A stretch of 64,000 bases of DNA from Tachypleus tridentatus (taxonomy: Eukaryota > Arthropoda > Merostomata > Xiphosura > Limulidae): the NCBI RefSeq assembly GCF_004210375.1, contig NC_134830.1:50163094-50227093 (forward strand). Reading direction: 5' to 3'. The notes under the pieces are model-generated. The model was not told the origin of the DNA, did no database searches, and was given only the letters and a program-made list of their open reading frames with translations. A program made the translations under genes and the position numbers. Shown piece by piece: positions 35,801-45,255 of the stretch. How positions within the stretch are numbered: position 1 is the stretch's first letter; the number at the start of each line of letters is the position of its first letter.

Positions 35801-38800
35801 TCTCTTACATATTGGTATGATAGATTTTAAAGAGGTTTTTCTAATACGTAGTATTCCTCTGGTGAGGATGCCTGATACATATGAATCTCAAAATATATTG
35901 TTATCACCTCTAAGGATGTAATGTTATTTTTTACAATGTCAGATGCGCCATTGATAACACTATGTAACAAAATTTTTACTTTTTCTTATTCCTGGATAGA
36001 AAGTGTTATTTCTCAGTTGCTTATGCCTAAAGTAAATGGAAAAACATATTTTTCTCTTCAAACTTTGCTTTTCTGACATGGGTAATAAAATTTTCAAATT
36101 TACCCATTTTCCAGAACATACCAGGTAGATTCAGTGCTGAGTAGCTGATAGAGAATTTTCTAGAACCTTTTAGAATTTTCTAGAACTTTCCATAGTAATG
36201 TATATAGAGGGGCTCACCACTTCAATTTAGTTCTACCTGCTTAAGTGAACGTATAGACCTATTTGATTTTATGAGAGATAGCACCAAGAAGCTGCAAGCA
36301 TTCTCCAGACGCATTCTGCTATATATGTGGCCAATTTATCAAGACAAGAGCGAAAAAGTACTCTGTGACAGTATCTGCTAAAATGTGTGAAGCCTACAAG
36401 GCATGCCCGTCGGGGATCTTGGCAAACCCTGGGCACCTCATTTTACTTGCGAGCACTGCAAAAAAAAACAAAACACAACACACAACAACAAAAAAACTAG
36501 AAGGTAAGACAGACAATCTTTGCTTGTTTGAATAGCAATATTTTATATTATACAAATTTTAGACCTTTTTAAAATTTAAATATCTTTTAATTTGTTTTTT
36601 TATTTCCAATAGTATAGAAAAAATATCACATATAAAATATTTTGCATGAACCTCTTACACATTAGTTGTGGATGAAATAAATTTATTCTTCATAATAACA
36701 ATTTTATTTTGCTCTTTTGCAGGATTGTACAGAGGGGAAAATAAAGCCACGAAGTTCACTATTTCAAGAACTTGGCGTGAACTCACTGACCACTAAAGCA
36801 ATTGCTACTTCTGCATGATGGACCATTTCAAACATTTAGCTGGCAAGAATGCATCTGCTATCATGCATCCGGACATTCCATCATCCATCGCTCCAGTGCT
36901 ACACTGCCCTGAGCTCCCTGTATTCACTCCACCAGAGAGAAAGCAGCCATCCTCAGAAGAGAGCAGCATATCAGAAGAGGAGGTAGACGTTGAAGATCCA
37001 GATTACAATTTCAGAGGTGCAGCTGGTGAGAGAAACCCATACTACCCCAACCAAAGAGACTTCAATGACTTGATCAGAGATCTTGGTCTAACAAAGTCGA
37101 ATGCAGAGCTTTTGATATCTAGGCTCAAGGAGTGAGATTTTTTAGATGAAAGCGTGCAAGTCGCAAGTCAGAGGAAGCGTCATCGACATTTTTCAAGCTT
37201 CTTCACTCGTCAAAATGGGTTCTGCTCCTGCCACAATGTATCCGGTCTGTGCGAGGCAATTGAGTTGCCTGTAATCCGAACGAGTGGCGTCTCTTCATTG
37301 ATAGCTCATCCATAAGCCTCAAAGCTGTGCTGCTCTATAATGGGAATGAGCCGCAAATCTTGAAAATCTACTCACTTCTAAACATTTTTGTATAACTTTA
37401 GTACAAATACATGTAAATCTTGATTCATATGTTGTTTTATTCAGACCATATGTAAAGGAAAATTTGCAAATTTGCCCGTTTTTACATAGAAAATAGGTTA
37501 ATTTCTAAATTTCATTATTTAGGTCACAAAAGCAAAGTTTGAAGGGAATTATGGCCATTTTCTGTACTTTTACAACATAAGCAATTGAATAATAATAACA
37601 TACGCTCTCCAGGAACAAAATTTGTGTTACATAGTGTAATCGGAGCTAAAAACAAACATATTATCGTTTACGTTATTAAAATCTATAATATTTTAAGATA
37701 GTTCAAATAAATCCAACAGAAACACAAGTGTCTCTTCCAAAATGTATGTAGTTAAATTCCTACTTGCCTCGTACCCACGAACACGCTGCATCAATGACTA
37801 TTTCATTATGTTCTTTCAGTGATTAATATTGACCACACATTTTTAAACTGGCAACGACTTTATTTAACCACAACAGTCCATTCAGTTTTAATTTTACACT
37901 TGTAATTTAGACAACGACAATAGTTACAGAAATTCAGACGAAACACCCAAAGCAGAAAATGTAGAAACGTCATGAGTTACTTATTAATGATAAAATGAAG
38001 TAAGTCTTTATAGTTATCGACAAGTTTTGCAACAGATTATTCAAAACTTGATTCAATTAAAAAATTCAGAACAGTATTGGACTGCCTGTGTTGTGTCCTG
38101 TGACTTCTACGGTTCGTATAATCCAAACCCTTGTCATAGCAAAATGTAATGCAACCTGGCATTGGGTGGAAGGTTTAACAATGTGGTTGTTAGTCCACAT
38201 AAGAACAATCCTACACACATGTATGCAAACAGGTGTAAGGTAAAGCAAGTATTAAGCAAGCTGTGCTAATTTTTTTTCATATAGACCACTACGCTTAAGC
38301 ATATATTTGGCAATACCGTATTCTTCCTCGATTTAAGATTATGTTGTTATTGTTTATAAACAGGTGAACTTCATATTTTTTGTGAACGTTACTCGTGTCT
38401 TGTTTCTGAAGATATTCGTGACGTTAAGATCCCAGCCTAACAGATACGGATACCGGTGAGTCAAGTTACAAAAAAAGATTTGCAATAACTTGTTAAGTGT
38501 GTGTGTTGTGGGAATGCGAAGACTTTATATGTCTGTAGTTGTGATGGGAGATGTAGAGAAGACTTGCTATGTGTCTGTCCTGGTAGAAGCGTGTGGAAAG
38601 GACTTTTCCTTATGTGTCTGTAATGTTGAGGGGTGTGGAGAAAACTTGGTATGTGTATGTAATGGTGGGGGATGTGGAGAAGACTTGGTATGTGTCTGTA
38701 ATGGTGGGGAATGTATGTGGAGAAGACTTGGTATGTGTATGTAGTGGTAGTGGGTGGATGTGGAGAAGACTTGGTATGTGTCTGTAGTGGTAGTGGGGGA

Positions 38801-41800
38801 TGTGGAGAAGAGTTGGTATGTGTATGTAATGGTGGGGGATGTGGAGAAGACTTGGTATGTGTCTGTAGTGGTAGTGGGGATGTGGAGAAAACTGGTATGT
38901 GTATGTAATGGTGGGGGATGTGAGAAAGACCTGGTATGTGTCCGTAGTAGTAGTGGGGATGTGAGAAAGATCCGGTATGCGTACGTAATGGTAGTGGGAC
39001 GTGAGAAAACCGGGTATGTGTCCGTAGTGGTAGGGGGATGTGGAGAAAACTTGGTATGTGTCCGTAGTAGTAGTAGGGATGTGAGAAGACCTGGTATGCG
39101 TCCGTAGTAGTAGTAGGACGTGAGAAAGACCTGGTATATGTCTATAGTAGTAGTAGTGGGGACGTGAAAAAAAAGCCTGGTATGCGTATGTAATAGTAGG
39201 GGATGTGAGAAAGACCTGGTATGTGTCCGTAGTAGTAGTGAGGGACGTGTAGAAGAACTTAGTATGTGTCCGTAGTAGTAGTAGGGGATGTGAGAAAGAG
39301 CCTGGTATGTGTATGTAATAGTGGGGATGTGAGAAAGACTTGGTGTGTGTCTGTAGTGGTAGTGGGGGATGTGGAGAAGAGTTGGTACGTGTATGTAATG
39401 GTGGGGGATGTGGAGAAAACTTGGTATGTGTCTGTAGTGGTAGGGGATGTGGAGAAGACTTGGTATGTGTCTGTAGTGGTAGTGGGTGGATGTGGAGAAG
39501 ACTTGGTATGTGTCTGTGGTGGTAGTGGGTAATGTGGAGAATGGTGGTAGTGGGGAATGTGGAGAAGAGTTGGTATGTGTATGTAGTGGTAGTGGGTGGA
39601 TGTGAAGAAGATAATATTAGACTTATATTTTGATACTATATTGAAACTGTAGAACAGTAAGAGGCTTGTGTCAATCAATTGCCACTTGTGGTGATAAAAA
39701 CTGGTTCACTATCTAGGATCATCCCATTAGAAATCTGTAAGTGATCGAATTGCTTTAATGTCCATTTTCTCTGGACAGGAAGTGGTTCCGATCCACTTTG
39801 GTGCTAGTTCCGCTGTTTGGTGTGCATTATGCTGTGTTGCTGGGGATGTCCTTCTCTGCTGATGTCAACAGGACAGTAGAGGTCATCTGGCTCTACATCG
39901 ATATGCTGTTCTCTTCATTCCAGGTGAGTCTTGGCTGCAATGGATGAACAGCTTGAGTCAAGATTCTAATTGTATAGTAGACAGAAACTGAAAGTGAAAA
40001 CAGATTTAATATGTGAATTTATCATTTCAAACACATACCATCAACAATGCCAAATTTATAAACACTCTCTTATTTGACTAGCACTCTCCTACTTAATTGA
40101 AACCATGCTTTTTATTGACACTCTGCTTTTATATTGACACTCCTGTTTTATACTGTTTTTCACTGGCACTCTTCTGTTATATTGACACTCTTCTGTTATA
40201 CTGACACTCTCCTATATTATTGACACTCTTCTGTTATACTGACGCTCTCCTATATTATTGATACTTTGCTGTAAAATTTGCTCTCTCTTCTTTTATTGAC
40301 ACCTTACTGTTATATTGACACTCTCCTGTATTATTAACATTTTTCTGTAATATTGACACTCTCCTGTATTACTGACACTCTCCTATATTACTGACACTTT
40401 TCTGTTATACTGACATTCTCCTATATTATTGATACTTTGCTGTAATATTTGCTCTCTCTTTATTGACACCTTGCTGTTATATTGACACTTCTGTATTATT
40501 GATACTCGGGTGTAATATTTGCTCTCTCTTGTTTTATCGACACCTTGCTGTTTTGTTGTTGACACTCTACTGATTTACTGCTCGTCCTTCATAACAAAAA
40601 TGTTCCAAGACATTCTGCAATAATATTATGAAAAAATATCATTTGCGACACGTTAAAGTATTTTCCCGGTCACACCAAACATGCTTGCCCTTTCAGTCGT
40701 GAGGGCGTTATAATGTAACCGTCAATCCCACTATTCGTTGGTAAAAGAGTAGCCCAAGAGTTGGCGGTGGGTGGTGATGACTAGCTGCCTTCCCTCTAGT
40801 CTTACACTGCTAAATTATGGACGGCCAGCGCAGATAGCCCTCGAGTAGCTTTACGCGAAATTAAAAAACAACAACAAACAAATAATAAACTATTTTATTT
40901 GATTCTGTTTTTCATAATTTCAACACACTATCTTTGTTTATTATAGGGATTCTTCGTTGGTCTGCTGTATTGTTTCTGTAATGGAGAGGTAAGTTGTTTA
41001 GACAAACATATGTAATGTAGCTACGATTATTACCGGAGAAGAGAGTAAGTGGTTATGTGACTACGTGAAGTAAACCTTGGGGTATCGATTCTCTAACGAA
41101 GAGTTGATTTAAGATCTGTTGATATTTTGTATTCTCACTGTGTACTGACGACACTTTAATAGTAGTATCACCACTTGAAGGTACTTTACTGAGAACTGAC
41201 TGATGTACGGGAAAGATCTAGCTAGGATATAACGGGTTCTGATCCGAACACTATCCCTCATGCCATTCTAGGTTTGTTGACAATCGGTTTAGCAGTTCAC
41301 AAGATATAAGCAGACACCATAGTCAAGATATTTGTTAAATAATAGTTTTTCATGCGGTAAACAAGTAAGTAAACAGTTCTGTTACCGTTTCTTTATGGCA
41401 GAGAACTAATAGGAGTTTTACTCCACATGTATGTATTAGTATGTGATAAACAGGTTAACTTGGTCTTTATCAACTGATGGTCATTAATTACAGGTTATTC
41501 AATATTAATGTTATCTGTTTATACAATTATTGAAATACCAAGGCGTCAAACCTGATTTTAATCAAATGTTAAACAATTTACATACCTGCAGCAAATGGAC
41601 TATCTTTACTTATTACATCTACTTGTGTATATAAAATATATAGGGAAAGTTTTATGTTCTATTTTATGTTGTATTTGTTAATTTCATAAAGGTACAGCAA
41701 GAGCTACGTAAACTATGGCATCATTGGTGGATCGAAAACAGTCATTCAATTCGTTCGCACCAGTCCATCCTAACACAGTCACTTACGTATCTTAGCCGAG

Positions 41801-44800
41801 GTCGGAGTTCAGTCCAGTCCTTTCACTCTTGTTCTGGTAAAGTTTAGTTTTAGCTGTGTTTGATTGTCAGTAATGCATTACTTTTTGTGTGATACACTCA
41901 TGTCATAGTAGTCATCTATTTTAGTTGTCATTAATATTCGGAATCAACGTCGTTGCCCTATGAAACACCAAAATAAAAATTAAAATATTCAGACCCTTTG
42001 ATTTAGAAGGCTTCGTAAAAGTATACATATATATTTATTTATGTATAAGTTAAAATGCCAAGAACGGTTGTTCTTATAGAATATATATATATATAAAGTT
42101 ATTTTCACTGCAACGTTGGTGGATCAGAAACCATCTAAAAATATTTACTCGTAATTTGTTTATCCTAAACATCCCGATATTATTGGGCATGAGATATAGA
42201 TTTTTAAATTACGACTTTCAAAACTTAGTGTTGATAACTAACGAATATTTATGGAACATCTCGAAAGAACACTTGATGCTCTTATGATGTTTAAAACCTG
42301 AAATATTGTATATACTGTAAAGACAACAAGGGTTTTGTTGCTCCCACTAGGCCTCCTTTCACTATACTAAATTTTAAAATGAAATACAAAATATTCAAAC
42401 CCAGCCCTTATCATTCAAGTATTTCTTTAAAATCCCTTAGATTTTCCGCATATAACACATATGAAGACAACCCAACCACCATGTTAGAAAAATAAAGCTG
42501 CCTCATATGAAAATGGCATATATAATTCTAAAATATATTTATGTCCCATAGTCGTACTATTCTTACCATTAAGCACAAAATTAAAAACAAATATGATGCA
42601 TCAATACTATCGATTCATTTAGCAATCTTACGTATCTCAATCATATAACCTTCACAACTTTCCTGGTAGCTTTTCTATGAACCCTTTCTAACATTTCAGT
42701 TCCTTCATGATTGTACAACTATATAACATTGAATTATACTTTATGTTGTACAAAATTACCTGCGGTAATAGCGGTCTTCTTTCGTTTTATGACATAACAA
42801 AGCTATGCATGCTAGACTTAACCTATGTCATCATAATTAATTTGACTACATTATTTTACGGTACTTTTTCCAAGGATAAGGAGCCCAGTACTGAATACAG
42901 TACTCCAGATATGGCCCTACTATTAACCTATACAATTTATTATAACCTCTTTAATGTTTGAAAAAATGTTCTCCTAGAATAAGGAGTTCTTTAAAATAGA
43001 ACGTTTGCGTAGAAAGTTTACCTTAACGGAGAAAGTTGTTTATTATGTTCATCTGTACGCTTAAAACAGAGTAAGTTTCTTGCAATTACCCAAAACATTT
43101 AATTATTTTTTATATATATTTTCATCTTCCTGTCATTTCACAGCTAATATCAAACTAGAATACGTTCATTTTATTTCATTTGTCAGCTATACAAAATTAT
43201 ATTGATATAGTAGTGGTATCCTCTTTCGTTTAATGGCATAACTATACAATGTACGTTAGGCTTAACCTTTGTTATCAAGACCAATTTCTTACGGTTCTTA
43301 CGTTATCTTACGGTACTTTTCATCTCTTTATGAGTATGCCAAAGTACAAAACCTGATGATAAATTTCATCTCTTCCTGGTCGTACGAAAATTTAATAAAA
43401 TGACCTCCATGATTGTACAAATATATATTTAGTTATACTTTATCTTATTTCACAACTAGAGCAAACAGCACAATATAAAACTCTTCTAAACCTTTATCTA
43501 GAAAAAAATCATAATTGTTCTTATTTTATCTTTCACCATAGTAATAACAATGAAAAGTTTTATTTTTATATTATGATTTAAATATGCATAAACGTTTAAG
43601 TACAAAGTATGAGTATATTCGGTAAAGTATCTGATAATGCAAGATTACTTGGAAACATGCATAATTTTGTGATCCATTCCGCGTTTTAATTCTACAGCAA
43701 GGAATGGCTTTCGATGTGATAAAGAACAACAAGTTATCAAATGTTTTGTTATTATTTCATCTTCATAATTTCTGATTAAAAGTAAGACTAATAGAGCTAA
43801 TTATACAGAGATTTGGGTATATTATATTAAAATGATTCTATATATGTAAATCAACAAGTCCATGTGACAACTACAGCTGATATAAAGTCGCGGTAGAGCG
43901 GAATGTATCGGAACAACATTTTGACATTGTGATACCACTGAAATTAATCGCTTTTATGAAAGGTGTGTAACAGTTATTTACAGTGCAAAATATTCATACT
44001 CTCAGACCGTAAAGATATGCTCAGATTGGAGATTTATAATTTCCAACTTGGGAATATATCTTCTATTTAAAAGCATTGGACAACAAAGGAATATGGATCA
44101 ACGTGCGATACGAAGGCCTTCCAGAAAGAGACCTGCAACAAGTCGTACACTAATCATGATGAACGAGGTGTGACATCCTGTTACAGATGAGAATCAACAA
44201 ATACAAAGACCAATGGCGAAAGCTGCCCACAGGGTCATGGCAATTGTATACAACATAGTCAAGAGGGATCTCCATGTGAAAACAAGGCCAACAGGCTCAC
44301 CAAGATAAAGATTTGTAGTCATGCCTTTCTTTTAACCATTACATACCTCAAACATGTGAATAATAAAATGAATATTCATGCTCTTTTATGAGAAAATATA
44401 CAATCAAGTCATTAATGTATTTTTATGTGATTGTTAAAGTGAGCGCTTGAAAAAACCACCGTCCTCGTACACGAGATGGATTATAGAAAACATGCAGATA
44501 GGATTGGTGTGTGTGTGTTTTAGATATGATAGTCTTACGAAATGGAAATTACGATACAAGACTATTGTCAAAATGCACAACAATCAGATAGAGCATGATT
44601 GGCAATGACGACATGAACTGTAATGATGTGGTCAGGCACCAAAATCATCATAATATAATGTATTTAATCTCTCTATATAAAAGTTATTTAAAACTAACTT
44701 ACTTAAAGAAAATTTCATAAATCAAGATACAAGAAAATTGTAATCATTTGAAGAAACGACGTCCTACTTAAGGCGGCTGTTTGTTTCAGCAATTACTAAT

Positions 44801-45223
44801 CGTAGTATTCATATATCATTAAAAAGTAGAAAAGATGGACACTGTAACAAGTGTCCAGATTGTACCATTTAGCCATTATATCACAATGATTCAATGTACG
44901 GAACTGATATAACCTGTGATGTTTTTATATATTAAAAGTTGTAGCATTTATTGCAAAAAAATTTAAAAATAACTCCAGTTTCTCAGTACTACATTTAAAA
45001 TTACATAATATAATTAAACCTTTGGGTATAGTCGTAGTGAAAGTCGCGTTCTTGTTATGGGGAGAGTACATTTATTTAAATTTGTGTTCTATTATAAAGA
45101 AATGGTTGGTGCACATACTATAGCTATTTTTATAGTCGTCTGAATCTTGAATATACAAACTGTGAATTTTTTCACGAATTTTTGCTTTTAGTATCATTCA
45201 ATAAATGACACGTGAGGTTCGGT

Positions 45224-45255
<32 letters not shown>

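Larger units (their letters stand above)
35957..37637 (+). mobile_element. Long-TIR DNA element carrying a decayed intron-containing ORF
   Basis: The ends are inverted repeats of roughly 150-170 bp. The left begins acactatgtaacaaaat and includes 'ttcaaactttgcttttctga'. The right ends with the inverse ('tgtgttacatagtgt') and includes the reverse complement of the same internal block ('aaagcaaagtttgaaggg'). TAA follows the right end and overlaps the left, a possible 3-bp target duplication. It lies wholly within PTHR intron 8. Confidence 0.82.

Noticed and set aside
38490..39678. Cys/Val/Gly-rich frames on the plus strand and a His/Thr/Pro-rich frame on the minus strand
   Set aside because: Frames come from the 43-46-bp minisatellite in an intron and have no start, splice or domain context.
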